Assembly (NCBI GenBank): GCA_963971225.1
Contig: OZ020267.1
Coordinates: forward strand, 34,777,989-34,841,988
DNA: 64,000 bases
From: Melieria omissa
Taxonomy: Eukaryota; Arthropoda; Insecta; Diptera; Ulidiidae
Reading direction: 5' to 3'
The notes under the pieces were generated by a model. It worked only from the letters and a program-made list of their open reading frames with translations, was not told the DNA's origin and made no database searches. The position numbers and the translations under genes were made by a program. Each line of letters begins with the position of its first letter. The first letter of the stretch is position 1. Below are positions 23,461-36,307 of this stretch, piece after piece.

Positions 23461-24201
23461 TCAGGTGTACAACTTTGCTTCCGCCGTTTTCCGATAGGTG
23501 GCTGTACCGGCTGAGGCTGGTTGAAATACATAGATGGTAATGCCTTTAAAGTGAGTGTAGACAGTGCCTAACGAATTGTCATCGCCGTTTCAGTGACAGT
23601 TGCTCTTGTTTTCGTATTATTCACGCTCGAAAATGTCCGTTTATGTGCCCAATTCTCGCCATTTGCGGGAAGTTTTACTTTTCTGTTACAATTCGAAAAA
23701 AAATGCAGCTGAAGCGCATCGAATACTCTCAGAAACTTACGGTGATGCTGCTCTGAGTGAAAGAACGTGTCGGGAGTGGTTTCAACGTTTTAAAAATGGA
23801 AGAGCGACATGACAAAGTCATCCTCCAACACGACAATGCTCGGCCTCACGTCGCAAAAGTGGTCAAAAAGTACCTGGAAACGCTGAAATGGGAAGTCTTG
23901 CCCCACCCGCCGTATTCCCCAGATGTCGCCCCTTCTGACTTCCACCTATTCCGTTCGATGGCACACGGCCTGGCAGATCAACATTTTCAATCCTTCGAAG
24001 AATTGGAAAAATGGATTGCTTCATGGATAGCGTCAAAAGAGGACTCCTTTTTTCGAGCCGGGATCCGAAAATTGCCGGAAAGATGGGAGAAAGTTGTCGC
24101 TAGCGACGGACAATACTTTGAATAATACATCTGTAAGCACTTTTTCGCAATAAAGCTTTTAATTTTGGAAAAAAACGGCGGAAGCAAAGTTGTACACCTG
24201 A
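23461..24201 (+). mobile_element. mariner deletion derivative, copy 1
   Basis: TA at 23459-23460 and 24202-24203 flanks ends TCAGGTGTACAACTTTGC and their complement. A transposase N-terminus starts at 23633 (MSVYVPNSRHLREVLLFCYN, WFQRFKNG) and stops at 23812 after the deletion junction. The C-terminal part (QHDNARPHV, PPYSPDVAPSDFHLF) follows in another frame to 24125. The region with the first catalytic Asp is missing. It differs from copy 2 (59308) by roughly 1% outside the junction. Confidence 0.88.
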
Positions 24202-24226
24202 TAGTAAAAAACCAAAAACAGTCTTA

Positions 24227-25079
24227 AGGCTTGATTACACGTAACGAGTAGAGTGACAAGACAGCAACTCTAACGAGTACTCGTTTCGACTAAACAGTAA
24301 CAGCCAAACCTAAATTGGAGCGTCAGCGGCAAGCAACTGTCAAAATTGCTTCATGCCCATACAAATTGTATGGGGCAAACCACAATTGAAACGCTCTGAC
24401 GCTGCGCTATTCGAATTTCCAATTTTGACAGCGCGTTAGCAGTTGAAGTTGGCTGCGACAAACAAAAACGCCTGTGATTTATATTTGATTTGATTTAAAT
24501 TGTGAGGAATTTATTCAAATAAGAGCTAAGTTTTGCAAAATAATAATAAATTGTTGTTTTTTGGCAACTAAGCAGATATTTTTTTGTCATTTGTTTTCAT
24601 TTCATGATTTTGACAACCCCAACGCAACGCTTCAATTTCGGTATGCCGCACTGAGCGAGAGCGTTGCGTCAGAAAACGCAACGCTCAACGCTCCAATTTA
24701 GGTTTGACTGTAAGGCGAGTTGTTGATTGAGTCAGTGACCGATGAAAGTGGCGAGAGAGTCACTAGAATCACATTTTGTTTGCTAGGCCGAGCACTACTT
24801 TACCGTTACATTTTTCTCTTTTTCGCAGCGATTCGCGGAATCGCTTGTCACATGCGGAATCGCTCGTAACATGCGGAATGCGTCACACACCACTTTTCGC
24901 TCGGTTGAGTTTAATTGCGCGAGTTGCTTAGTTCATTTTGTGCATTGTGAAACCGAACTGATTCGCCACGTGTCAAAATACGTTTGAACAACTCGTTGCT
25001 TTTGCTCGCTATCCCAATTCTTTCGGCCTAGTACCATTTTGATGTCTCGTCACTCGACTCGTTACGTGTAATCAAGACT
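24227..25079. mobile_element. PIF/Harbinger-like MITE (outer)
   Basis: TTA at 24224-24226 and 25080-25082 flanks inverted ends AGGCTTGATTACACGTAA and, on the other strand, AGTCTTGATTACACGTAA. The 3-bp TWA target and end sequence fit PIF/Harbinger. The element is 853 bp, non-coding, and contains another MITE at 24301. Confidence 0.75.
24301..24710. mobile_element. PIF/Harbinger-like MITE (inner, nested)
   Basis: TAA at 24298-24300 and 24711-24713 flanks ends CAGCCAAACCTAAATTGG and, complemented, CAGTCAAACCTAAATTGG. The 410-bp element is non-coding and lies wholly inside the 24227-25079 MITE, so it arrived later. Confidence 0.75.
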
Positions 25080-25284
25080 TTAGAGATCCGTTTCTAACAA
25101 AAAACAAAAAATCTAACAATTCAACTGAGAACGAGATCTTGAGTACGAAATATCGATAAACCCGATATTTGATAAAATACTTCGAAACTGAGCAAACTGA
25201 CTTTCGTTACAAGGTACACGAATACTTAAAATTGGCCGAATAGGCCGAATACTGAAGCCGAATATTCGGTCGAACTCTAATAGT

Positions 25285-26940
25285 TAGTAATAACAAACCA
25301 TCCCCACATATTACTTATTTTTTCTCCACTTGAAAACAAAAATATTATAATAGAAACCTTTACCAGAATTACTTTAGTTTTTGCCATAAAATTCATCAAA
25401 CTTTTTAACACTAGAAAGACGCCCATTTTGACAGTATTTAATTTTTAAAAATATCTGTATTTTCTTAAGTATTTCTATCAACTATTGCCTTGATGACTTT
25501 TATTCTTTCTTCAGGTTCTACAATTAGGATTCGACAATGTTTTGTCCTTGTTCACAAGATGGCGAAGTCTTGTGGAGGCCCTATGCTCAAGAAAGGAGTG
25601 AACAAGAAAAAAAAAAACAAAAAAACAAACACAATTACAAATTGACAAATCCGATGTGTACGTTTCGAGATATCAGTGAATATAATATGTAGTCTTTGTG
25701 GGTATGGAAAACTTGCAGTCTTTCTAGTGTCAAATCTCGAACCAGAGCATTTGGCTACTGGGAAGCGGCAGTTAAGAGCTCTGCAAAATCTCCATCGCAT
25801 TGGCGTTCAGTTTGTTTACGCGTTGCGCCTAAAATATGCCCAGAATGTCTAAGCCTAATTAACTGCTGCTGAGTTATCGCAGTTGCGTCGTAAAGTGCGC
25901 GAGGGGGCCAACGACTGCAATCATAAGCAGCAGCAGCAGAAAATTGGTGCGCGTGTGGGAATCGGAAAATTGTCAGAGTTTCGAGCGCTGCTCGCTTGGA
26001 ACGGAAGTGACTGCGTAAACGTTTAAGGCGGTTCTACCTCGAACGTTTGTTATTTTCAACTTCAACAGCCACACGCAATAATTGCGGTCCAGTCCAAGTT
26101 TTCCACACATTATCTGCCATTGCTGCGCATTGTCATGGGTACAGAATTCTCCAATGCCGGCATTGTCGAATGATCACATGTTGAGTTGAATTTAACTACT
26201 TAGTCGCAGTCGCACTGTTGCAATAAAAGATATATTTTCGTTTAGTTGATTTGCGGTTCAGTTTGGTGCGTTCTGCAGCGGCGGGGGTTTCCCCAGTGCT
26301 GCGCGGTGCACCGGGAAAATTTATTCGTAATTTATCTCACAAACCGCGTAATAATTTCATTACTCGTGTCGGCTTAATTTATGCCTCTGGGGCGTCGTCT
26401 GTGGGCCGTTCAATAAATTTGCAATCGAAGACATAAAACAGATTTGTCGCTATGAATTGCTGATTACTAAGCAACAGTCGTAAGACAGTTGCAACCAGTC
26501 GCAGCTGACATGTCTGATTTGCAAGCGATTACGAATGGTTACGGCTTACTAATCGATTGGTAAACGCTTCCATCACCTCCCGTCGAGTGGGTCCGACTGG
26601 CTGGTGTGCAAATAAATCTGACTACAACAAAATCGTTGCAAATGAACTTTTGCTTTTAATTATAAGAAATGTCTGATCTTGCGTGCGTGCTTGTGTGTGC
26701 GTTGACCCTTGTCTGTACGCGCACTTGTGCACATAACAATTATTGGTCAGTGAGTAGTTTTTGCGGGAAGCAGTCAATGGGTCCGCAGAGCAGAGCAACA
26801 AAGGAAATAATTAATAATAAAACCGGTATGAACGGTCTTAAATGGTTTATTCGCTTGTAACTTGGCTGTATTTGTTATTGTTACGCTTAAGCGACCTGTC
26901 GTCCCCGCCAGTTAGAATTCGCGATCGGCGCGCGGATGCG
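25285..26940. other. Intergenic DNA upstream of FAR gene 1
   Basis: A short repeat end (GGAGGCCCTATGCTC followed by an A-rich tail, about 25566-25615) has a relative at about 41570-41622. The part from 25800 on is less AT-rich and lacks repeats, so it may hold regulatory DNA for FAR 1. No gene was recognised. Confidence 0.4.
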
Positions 26941-26944
26941 GCGA

Positions 26945-26952
26945 TATAAAAA
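26945..26952 (+). promoter_or_regulatory. TATA box of FAR gene 1
   Basis: TATAAAAA followed by GCATAACGCG, 124 bp upstream of the start codon. The FAR 2 box shares this block (TATAAAAG then GCACAAAGCG), so the core promoter was kept after duplication. Confidence 0.65.
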
Positions 26953-27068
26953 GCATAACGCGCCAGCGTTTGAATTTCGTTCGCGGTGCAGCACAGCTGA
27001 CAACAGTCGCAGAAGTTATTTAGCCACAGAAACGGTGGCCGGTCACAATAGTGTTGACAACGTTAGCA

Positions 27069-30000
27069 ATGGAAACGGAAATTCAGGCGTTCTACAAAAA
27101 TAAAAATATTTTCCTTACGGGCGGTTCTGGTTTTGTGGGGAAAGGTATGTGATTAAATTTCGGGCGTGATGCATGTTTGTGTGTGTATAAATCATGTACA
27201 AAAAAATAAGATATTTACAAAAAAAAGAAATATTTTATCAAAAAAAAATTAAATAAATGAAAACTGCGCGGAAAATTTTGAGATATAATTTGAAAATATT
27301 TCAAGTGCACATAAACATGAAGAATAAATAATTGGTTTATAAAAACAAAAAATATTTAGAAAATATGAAATTTTTCAAAATCAAAAAAGTTAAAAAAAAA
27401 ATTTCAGTAAAATAAAAAATCAAAATTAAAAAAAATTAAAATACGCAGAAAATAACTGTTTATAAAATTTAAAAAATACATATAAACTACAATAAGCCCG
27501 AAGTGAAATAGTAATATTAAATAAAAGAAAAGATAAGAAACAATTTTCGAAAAATTTAAAATAAGAAAAAAATTTAACAAAACTAAATTCAGAAACAATA
27601 TTCGAAAAAATTAATATATAAGAGTGTTAACCCTTATTCTCATACCCGGGTACCCGGGTGCCCACTGCGATGTATTTTCGTGAAAAAAACTGACAAATAA
27701 TGAAAATCTTTTTTTTACCTTCCGGATCCTCGTTATTTAGGTGAAAAGCGAACAAATCATATATTTAAAAAATTTTGTTTTTTAATTAACAAAATATTGA
27801 AAACTTAAAAATTTCATGAAATGGGTACCCGGGTACCCCGGGTGCCAAACGACGATAGTAAGTTTGGGTATGAGAATAAGGGTTAAAGCTAAAAAAATTT
27901 TAAAATACGCAGAAAATAACTGTTTAAAAAATTTGAAAAATTTAAATTACAATAAAACCGAAATGAAATGGTAGAATTGAAAGAAAAAAAGAAATAATTT
28001 TCGAAAAATTTTAAATAAGATAAATTCGAATTCGAAAAAATTAATATATAAAAGTGTTAAAGCTTAAAAAAATTTTAAAATACGCAGAAAATAACTGTTT
28101 AAAAAATGTGAAAAATTTAAATTACAATAAAACCGAAATGAAAAAGTAGAATTGAAAGAAAAAAAGAAACAATTTTCGAAAAATTTTAAATAAGATAAAT
28201 TCGAATTCGAAAAAATTAATATATAAGAGTGTTAAAGCTAAACAAATTTTTAAATACGCAGAAAATAACTGTTTAAAAAATTTGAAAAATTTAAATTACA
28301 ATAAAACCGAAATGAAAAAGTAGAATTGAAAGAAAAAAAGAAACCATGTTCGAAAAATTTTAAATAAGAAAAAAATAAAAGGATAATAGATAATACCCCA
28401 TAAATGCTGAAAAACAAACAAGACTTTAAATACGTTAGAAAACTTAAACTACGTTAGAAAATTAGTGTTGTGGAAAAATCGCAAATAATAAATATTAAAA
28501 TTTGAAGAAATTTGCGGAAATAGAAAAATATGAAAATTAAAACAAAATATTAAAATAAAAAATACGCGTAAAATGCCTATTTACACAATTTGATAAATTG
28601 AAAATAACTTAACTAACAAACTTAACCGCTTCTTTCCTGCTAAAAACCTTGAAATAAAAACCAATTTCGAAAATTAAAATAATGCCATAAAATAGGGAAA
28701 TCAAGGAAATAAAATAAGAAATTAATAATTGGTATTAAAAAGTGTTTAACCCATTGCTGCCCAATGGGTAAAATTTTACCTATGAAAATTGATTTTTTTT
28801 TAAATCACAAAAAAGTCAATGTTTGAGATCTCTCAAAACCATTGATAGGGATAGTTAGGGTAAAGATGAAACTACCTTAACTTAGTGAAGGTCACCCTGA
28901 AATTTCGCCATCTAGCTAGAGTTACCAGACTCCAAAAATCATGAATTTTCCGGAGGTGGAAAATGTGGCGAAACGGGCGACTAGAACTTCACAAAAATCT
29001 GCCTCCTAACTCACCTGTAAAAAATACAACTTTCGTTCACGTGTTTAGCTGATCACTTCACAAAGTATGGAAAAAAGTTACTATTGCTGCGTAATGGGTA
29101 CAAAATACCTAATGAATATCTCAGCAACGTGCAGAGATATAAAGCTGAAATTTCTGATCATTTTGGGTCACTCTTAGGTCGTGTATGAAATTTTATCAAA
29201 ATCGTATGGGCGGAACTGGTACCGGGCAGCAATGGGTTAAAGCCTAAAACCCAATGATGCTTAAAAATATATAAAAAAATAAAAAAAGAACATAAAAACT
29301 TGAGTTAATTGGTATCGTTTTGGAAAATTCACAAAAAAATAATATTGCAATAAAAAACAATTTTAAGAAACAATTATTTAAATTTAAACATTTTTTAATA
29401 ATAAAAAATACGCATCAAACAATTTTATAAGGAACGATTACAATAAACTGAAATCATAAAATAACTTAGATGAAATAAAATGAAGTATAAACAATGAACG
29501 AATGAAGTAAACACATTTTTTTCAATTTAGAAAAATGAAAATAAGAAAATAAATAACAGGTATTAAAAACAGTGTTTAAAACCTAAAAACCCGAATATGC
29601 TTAAAGATATACAATGAATAAGAAGCATAAAAAATTAAGTTAATTACAATTCATTACAATAGTTAAAAGTTAATTAGTGTTGATTTGAAAAAATCACAAA
29701 AAATAAATATTATATTTTTGAAAAATTTATTAAACAAAAATTATTGAAATAAATAAATATTAGGTATAATTAAAAAAAAATAATTGAAAAATAAATTATT
29801 GGAATTAAAAAAATCTTAAAATTAAAACTACGGCTAAAATGTTGTGACTGCTCACAGATTTTGAAAAATTTTAACTTTAGAATTAAATTAAAATAAAATG
29901 AAAAGAAAAGAAAACAAATTAAAAAAAAATCAAAAAAAGCAAAATAAATAACAGGTATTAAAAAAAAATAAAAAAACTAGAATAAACTTTAAAGATATGC

Positions 30001-33000
30001 AATAAATAAGAAACATAAAAAATGTCAGTTGCTTAGTGTTGATTACAAAAAAATCATCAAAAATTGCGAATGCAGCAAATTTTTATGGAAAAAAAGAAAA
30101 GGTCTACTTCTGTGGCAAAAAAAAGTGCGACACTTTTGTGTTAAAGAAAATAAAAATTCTGTGTAAATTATTAATACTCATATACACATTTTTTTTATAA
30201 TGTTAATCTAAATATGTGCTTTGGTAAATTTTTTGGCATAATTAGTGGAAGTTTTAGATTTCACTTGTAAAATTGGCCACAATTGTATTGTACATATATA
30301 TGTGTGCCAAAACAATGTATATATGTATGTGAGCATGCCAAAACAATGCTAAGCAAAAAAACATAAACGTTTAAGGAAACCAGTTTAACATGTGGAAGCC
30401 AGCGAAAATTTTGAATGCTGGTGATTCAATGTGTATTAGGTACATGCCTCGTTGATTTCACATACATACGCCGATATATACAATGTATAAATATGATTTA
30501 TAACTGTAAATATTGACGTTTTTAGTGAAATGCACTTTGACCCATTAAAATGTTGACTAATGTTGACTATTTGCTAAGCTATTGAAATATAAGTTGTACT
30601 GAAATGAAATCTATTCTTTTTCCAATGGATGGCTTTAGTAATATACTATGTATCTCGCGTTGTATAGGGTGTTTTTTTTAGAGGTATAGAACTTCGAATT
30701 GAAATAAAACACAAGAAAATCGTTTTAATGTCCATCAATTTGGCTTTATTGAAAGGATAATTTTATGCCATTAATGTTTAAATATGATTTCGGGCATGTG
30801 GCCGCCGCGGCTGGCTCGAATAAAGCCAATTCTACAGGTCCAATTTTCAGTTGATGGACAAAGCTCCAATTGCTGTGCACGGTGGCGAATCGATTCATTC
30901 GGGTCCTCTTCAACATTTTGCTCTACAGCAGCAATTGTTTCTTCGGTGCGCACTGTTCGACGTCTCTGCGGATGCGTATTATCACATAGAGTAAACGTAG
31001 TGCGAAAACGACCCATGGTTAACCGAATTAATTGCTCTGATGGACGATTATGTCGACCATAAAATGGACGGAGCTTGCGGTAAACTTCGCGAACTGAATC
31101 ATTATTTTCGAAATAAATTTGCACGATTTGCAAGCGTTGTTCTTTTGTCAACCTGTTCATGATGAAATGGCAAACCAAACTGAACATAAATGACATTAGA
31201 GTTGCCAGATTTGACCACAAAATGCCAGTTTTATCTCTATTCGAAAAACAAACCTCTTAAAAAAACACCCTATATAAGTGCTATGGAGTTAAGCTAGATG
31301 TCGTTAGAAAGATAAGATTCCGTACTGAAAAAACTTCTCTGACATTTTTGTGATTACTTGACTCCCTTGCGATGAAATCTCTTAATTTTTGCCAGTACTG
31401 TCAACAATGGGACTCTCTGGGATCGCCCAAAACCCGATAGCTTTGGTCAGTAGGAAAAGAATTGTGTTCCAGCAGCACAACGCCAGGCAATACACATATC
31501 GATAGTGATTTGTAGGGAGCCTTGTTTGGACGTTGCTTTCCTTCCACCTTATGGTCCACACCTGCCATCAAGTGATTACTATATCTCTTTCAAATCGTGG
31601 TGCATCGAGTGTGCGGGTGGGTTTCGGTCTCAATATTTTCGATTCTATTCGACCAATGTAAAATAACTAATGTCAAATAACTTGAATTATTGCGAAATTC
31701 TTGCATCACTTTTTCAATTTTTGTCAAAATGAGCCGCAGAAGTAAGTTGTATTCTTAACCCATATAAGCCCCGCGATGTTTGGTTTTTGTCAATATTCGA
31801 ATGAAACAGTTTTTTTAAGGTGAAATAGTGTCGGAAAATTCAAATTTGGGGCCAACAAAATTTTCCGATTTTTGGTTTTCGAGATATTTGGTGCTTAATA
31901 AATCCTAATAAATCCTAAATCCTGGTGTTTAAACACCTAACTATAAATGTATATTGTAGCTATAATATTGGTTTTGTGGGAAAAGTGTAAATATATTTTT
32001 CCGAGAGTTTGATCAATTTTTAACAAGACTGCATAGTAACTTTTTTATATATTATTGTTTTTTAATGTTTTTCGGTGCTTTTGAAATTTTGTCAAAAATT
32101 ACCTTTTGTTTGGGGAATTTATACGTGCGTGTTCTGAAAATCCTTGGAGGATATACAAATGGTAAAACCTAAGCATTGATTATATTTTCATGCGATATAG
32201 AGACCATATATTCCAAAATTATGAAAAAATTCCCAGTAGTTTAGTGTCTGGTATGAAAGGGATATGTTCCTGTCTGTGCTGAATGATTTTATTGGTGAAA
32301 AATTTGCCTCAAGAGAAGTTTGTAAAAATCGATTGTTACTTTTTTTTCAATAGAGACCAGGATTTGAGGCATAATGAAATAATGTTCAAAAGTTATCAAA
32401 TAAAACTGTGCATATTCTAAATCGGATCATTCTGACATTACTAAGAAAAGGCTTCAGTTTCGGAAATACTACTAAAATAATGGATTTCTTTTCAATACAA
32501 ATTATTATAATTTGATATTAGAAACGACAAACAGAAGATAAATGGGTGAATCAACTTTTCCTTTATAAGTCGTAAGATATTCAACACTTTTTATTGCTGT
32601 ATTCAGTACATTTGTGAACATTCTATAGTCAAATAATTATACCTCACCGAAAATTCGGCAATCAATGTTAAACCAATGAACCAGTGGCGGCCGGTTCCAA
32701 GTGAGAAAGAACTGTTGCACAGTGTAATTTTTGTCATACATTAATAATTTTAAATTCATTCCAAAACTACTACTTTCACAAGATCGAAACGATCTTAATT
32801 ATCATTGAAATACTTTGATGACAATTCTCAAAAGAGGAGTTCTAACTAATAGTTCTTATAGTCTTTGAAATCTCTTACATATTTTGAGTAATTTTCTCAA
32901 ATTTACAATTTTTAGTGTTCATTGAGAAAATTCTACGTGCCACAGATGTGAAGCGCATTTATATGTTGATACGACCCAAAAAGGGCGTGGCTTCCGAAAA

Positions 33001-36000
33001 TCGTATAGCAGACATGTTCAGCAGTCAGGTAGGTAAACAAATTGTTTAAAAATCGCTTCTGAATTGCACATATTTCATGTCAACAGCTCTTTGATGAGCT
33101 GCACAGAGTGAAACCGAACGCGCGGACGCGCATTGTTCCCGTGCTCGGCGACTGTCAACAGCCGAACTTGGGTCTGTCGGCTGAGGACCGGCAAATGCTG
33201 ATTGAGAATGTGGATGTGGTCATGCACAGTGCGGCCACGGTGCGCTTCAACGAGCCGCTCTACAATGCGTTGGCCATCAATGTGCGCGCCACCATGGATC
33301 TGATGCAGCTGGCCAAGCAGATGACCAAACTGAAGGTGAGCCAGTGGCAACAGCCCTTCCAGTGTTCCATTACTCAATGCGAATACGATGCTTATTTCTT
33401 TGCAGGCATTTGTGCACGTCTCGTCGGCGTTTGCCAATTGCACCGTCTGGCACATTGACGAGGTCTACTACACGCAGCGACTGGGCATAAGTGCCGCCAA
33501 AATGTGCCAAGTTGCCGAGCTGCTCGGCCCCGAGCGGACCAACAGCATGAGCGGCGAATGGTGTGGCGAGTTTCCCAACTCATACACCTTCACCAAGGCG
33601 CTGGCCGAAGAGGCGGTGCTGGCGGAGGGTAGCCAACTGCCCATTTGCATTTTTCGGCCAGGCATAGGTGAGATTGAGATTCGGAGATGTGCGCCTGAAA
33701 GTTGACTAATTTGTGACTATTCACAGTGATTCCGACTTTCCGCGAACCGTTTCCCGGCTGGGTCGACAGCTTGTACGGGCCGATGAGCATTTTGTACGGC
33801 GTGGCGCACGGCGTGCTGCGCGTGTTGTACGTCCGCATGCAGGCCAACGCCAACTTTGTGCCAGTGGACATGTGCGCCAATCTGATGCTGGCGTCAGCTT
33901 CGCACACTGCCAACACGTTCGATCGAAGGTAGGTCGGAGAGTGTAGAATGAGTTTCAAGATTCGGGAAATTCGACTCAGATGAAAGCAAAAAGTGAAAAG
34001 ATCCAATGGGGGTATTTACGACCTAAACAACATGAAATTAAATTTCATTCCGTAAACAATTTTTGAACTCAATGTCATTTGAAAGCATATTTGCCATCAA
34101 AACTTTTATTAGAAACAGATATTTGGTTGTTACATCCCATTGCACAGTGATTCGACTCCATACAACCGCGGGAAAAAGTTAGAAGGAGTGGTTTTTAATA
34201 AAGTTTGGTGTACTAGTTAATCCTGGTCTGCTGAATTGAAATCTCCATTTTGTTTTTCTTTAAATTTTGTAGTTTGGCAATGGGTAAGACTTATATTTTA
34301 CAAAGAAAGAATGCTTCTTTAACCCTTTCGGGACTACTGGGATAATACGTCCCAGCAAGTTTTTAAGGATCGGATCTCGTGACCCACGCAGAATAATTAT
34401 TCGAACTATATGTCTTCGCATAAAGGATGTTTTTAGAATTTGTCAGTATGCAACACAATTTTGCGGTCCCAAAATTGAAATTATGGGAACATTTCTACCA
34501 AGAGTATTTTGGTTTTCAAAATTAAACTCCGTCCCGAAAGGGTTAAGTATCCAAAAATACAGGAACATACTTTTTATATAAGTTTTCCTCTAAGTTTTGC
34601 GAATTTTCAGATTTTAATTTAGAAAAATATTTTAAATTAAAAGTGAAGTAGAAGCCTCAGCTTTGTCAATTTCGAGAAAACATTAAAAGCAAAAATGCTC
34701 TCATTAATTTTTAATCTATATTAAAAGTATTAGTAACTTTTTGGTAACCATGTATTTTTATAATATTTTTTACTTAATAGACTAAAAAACAGAAAATATG
34801 AGCTTAAATTTTTTTTGTGAAAAAAGTTTCAACTTTGAGACGCTAATTAATTTTTTACACAGATTTTTGGTCGTTTTCTTAGTTGGAGTTTTACCTTTCA
34901 AAGTCGTAAAATTCTGAGACTACAAATTATTTGAATTTTATCTATGGAACGAATCAGTGTGCATTGGCTGCAGATGTATTTTCTGCTATTTTTCTTTGAG
35001 TAAAGTGGATTTCAAGTGATCTAAATACAACTTTAAATCATTTGAAAAGTGAACAACAACATAAATTAAAATCAGAATTCAGCTGATTCAGAGAAGAGCC
35101 GATTTCAACTGCTTCTCATCTCTGATTACAACGAATGAGCCTGAGAGATTTTAATTTAATTCTCTTCTAACTTCACTCAAAGTCATTGAACATAGTTCAT
35201 TGTAACTCTGCATAATTTCTATGAAACTTTTCAACTTGTTTTTGCTTTGTCTTGAAAATATCGTTATTATTAAAATATCTTATTTTAAATCACATAATTG
35301 CATCTATGACTAAAAATCGTCAAAATGGCGCTTACGCCAATATTTTACCCTGATGACAATTTATGCACTACCAACTAGTTTTGAAACATACCCCAAATAA
35401 ATAAAAAAAATAATAAATTTTTTTTTTTTTTCAAAAGCAAACCCGAACCAGCACCCATTTACAATTTGGTGCCCGACAAGGACAACATGCTTAGCTGGGC
35501 CACCTATAGAAAAGCCTTAGAGGAGCATGGCCCCAAAATGCCAATCACCAAAATGATTTGGTTCCCATTTGCCATCACTGTAGAATCAAAGTTTCTGTAC
35601 AACATTTTAATTTACATTTACCACATATTGCCGGGATATATCTTTGACTTTTTACTACTACTCACGGGCAAGCGAAGAAGGTAAGTACGCACACTTCTAT
35701 TCATTTCTATCCAAATGGAACGGCAAAGTCAAAGCCATCACATCGTTTTGCAGATTGATTGAAACTTATCGCAAGATTCACTATCAAACGGCCATACTCG
35801 ACTATTTTGTGGAGCACGACTGGTCGTTTTCAATGAAAAATACAAAGCAACTGTGGAAAGCGCTGTCTGCGTCGGATCAAAGCTTATTTAATTTCGATAT
35901 GGTTTCCATAAACTGGTCCGAGTACTTTTACAACACATTGCTGGGACTGCGCGAGTTTCTCGCCAATGAGGGCCCGGAAACTATACCAAAGGGCAAGCAG

Positions 36001-36174
36001 ATCATGCAACGGTTAGTCAGTTTTTAGAGGAGTTCAATAATTATTGATTTTTTAATTTGTTTTGTTTTTGCTTGCAGGCTACTCATTCTGCATCGAGCTG
36101 TGCAGTTGTTGGTGTACGGCGGCGGCAGTACGCTCCTATCATGGACACTACTTAAAATATTTCATTATGTGTAG
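27069..36174 (+). CDS. Fatty acyl-CoA reductase 1 (FAR, alcohol-forming)
   Basis: Reduces fatty acyl-CoA to fatty alcohol with NADPH, on ER or peroxisome membranes; products feed waxes, hydrocarbons or pheromones. Exons 27069-27144, 32916-33028, 33087-33335, 33406-33667, 33727-33928, 35438-35680, 35754-36011 and 36078-36174 join to 499 aa. The Rossmann motif TGGSGFVG is at residues 17-24. HVSSAFANC precedes the catalytic YTFTK (Tyr206, Lys210). The FAR signature RPGIVIPTFREPFPGWVDSLYGPM follows, and the C-terminal sterile/FAR_C domain spans about 350-460. The C-terminal hydrophobic segment is weaker than in FAR 2. Intron 1 is 5,771 bp and full of repeats. Exon 1 starts at the METEIQ methionine, matched in FAR 2 and 3. 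Confidence 0.92.
27631..27882. mobile_element. TTAA-flanked MITE, piggyBac-like (family 2)
   Basis: TTAA at 27627-27630 and 27883-27886; perfect 17-bp inverted ends CCCTTATTCTCATACCC. The 252-bp element is non-coding with GGGTACCCGGGT palindromes near both ends. Neighbouring array units at about 28055 and 28229 show the uninterrupted GTGTTAAAGC site. Confidence 0.85.
28750..29236. mobile_element. TTAA-flanked MITE, piggyBac-like (family 3)
   Basis: TTAA at 28746-28749 and 29237-29240; perfect 13-bp inverted ends CCCATTGCTGCCC. The element is 487 bp, non-coding. A related unit at 29571 shows an intact AGTGTTTAAA site. Confidence 0.85.
30665..31272 (-). mobile_element. Tc1/mariner-like element, internally deleted
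   Basis: TA-flanked, with inverted ends TAGGGTGTTTTTTTTAGAGG and a near-identical complement. It carries one in-frame - strand ORF, annotated separately. A more decayed relative lies at about 38860-39470. Confidence 0.8.
30771..31160 (-). pseudogene. Truncated transposase: DNA-binding N-terminus fused to last residues
   Basis: The frame begins MNRLTKEQRLQIVQIYFENN, a helix-turn-helix domain widespread in insect Tc1/mariner-type elements, and runs about 105 residues. It is then joined in frame to the final stretch (ENWTCRIGFIRASRGGHMPE). The whole catalytic domain is deleted. The product would be about 129 aa, able at most to bind DNA. Confidence 0.78.
31280..32900. other. Remainder of FAR 1 intron 1
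   Basis: A single TTAA-CCCATATAAGCCCCGCG terminus at about 31755 looks like one end of another TTAA element with no matching right end. Fragments near 32170-32660 have short open stretches but no recognised domain. Confidence 0.35.
34323..34542. mobile_element. TTAA-flanked MITE (family 4), in FAR 1 intron 5
   Basis: TTAA at 34319-34322 and 34543-34546; 12-bp perfect inverted ends CCCTTTCGGGAC. The 220-bp element is non-coding. A second copy is at 55861-56085. Confidence 0.82.
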
Positions 36175-36307
36175 CAAAATATTTGCAAGCCTCGGGTTCG
36201 AAGTTAAAGTTAATTGCGTTAGTGGTTTCAAACAAAATTGTCACATAAGTCATTAGCTGTGCTACGCCTCGAGTTTAAAATAATTCGAAAATTCAAGCAG
36301 TACTTAA

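Larger units (their letters stand above)
23278..25277. mobile_element. GTTCGACC TIR element carrying three nested elements
   Basis: Left end GTGTTCGACCGAA (23278) and right end complement GAGTTCGACCGAA (to 25277), flanked by TA. Palindromic GGCCGAATATTCGGC-like stretches lie near both ends. The interior is taken up by a mariner derivative (23461-24201) and Harbinger-like MITEs (24227-25079 with 24301-24710 inside). What remains is about 400 bp of non-coding element. Superfamily is uncertain. Confidence 0.55.
27421..30060. repeat. Decayed tandem array in FAR 1 intron 1
   Basis: Units of about 175 bp contain the landmark TACGCAGAAAATAACTG at 27442, 27906, 28081 and 28255. More diverged units continue to about 30 kb. 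The spacing between the first two fits one diverged unit once the 252-bp MITE and its TTAA are removed. Two different TTAA MITEs sit at matching GTGTTAA sites in units (27631 and 28750). The array is extremely AT-rich. Confidence 0.75.

Noticed and set aside
27404..30060. CRISPR-like or satellite array
   Set aside because: Units are about 175 bp, diverged and without spacers, in a fly intron. It is an ordinary decayed tandem repeat.
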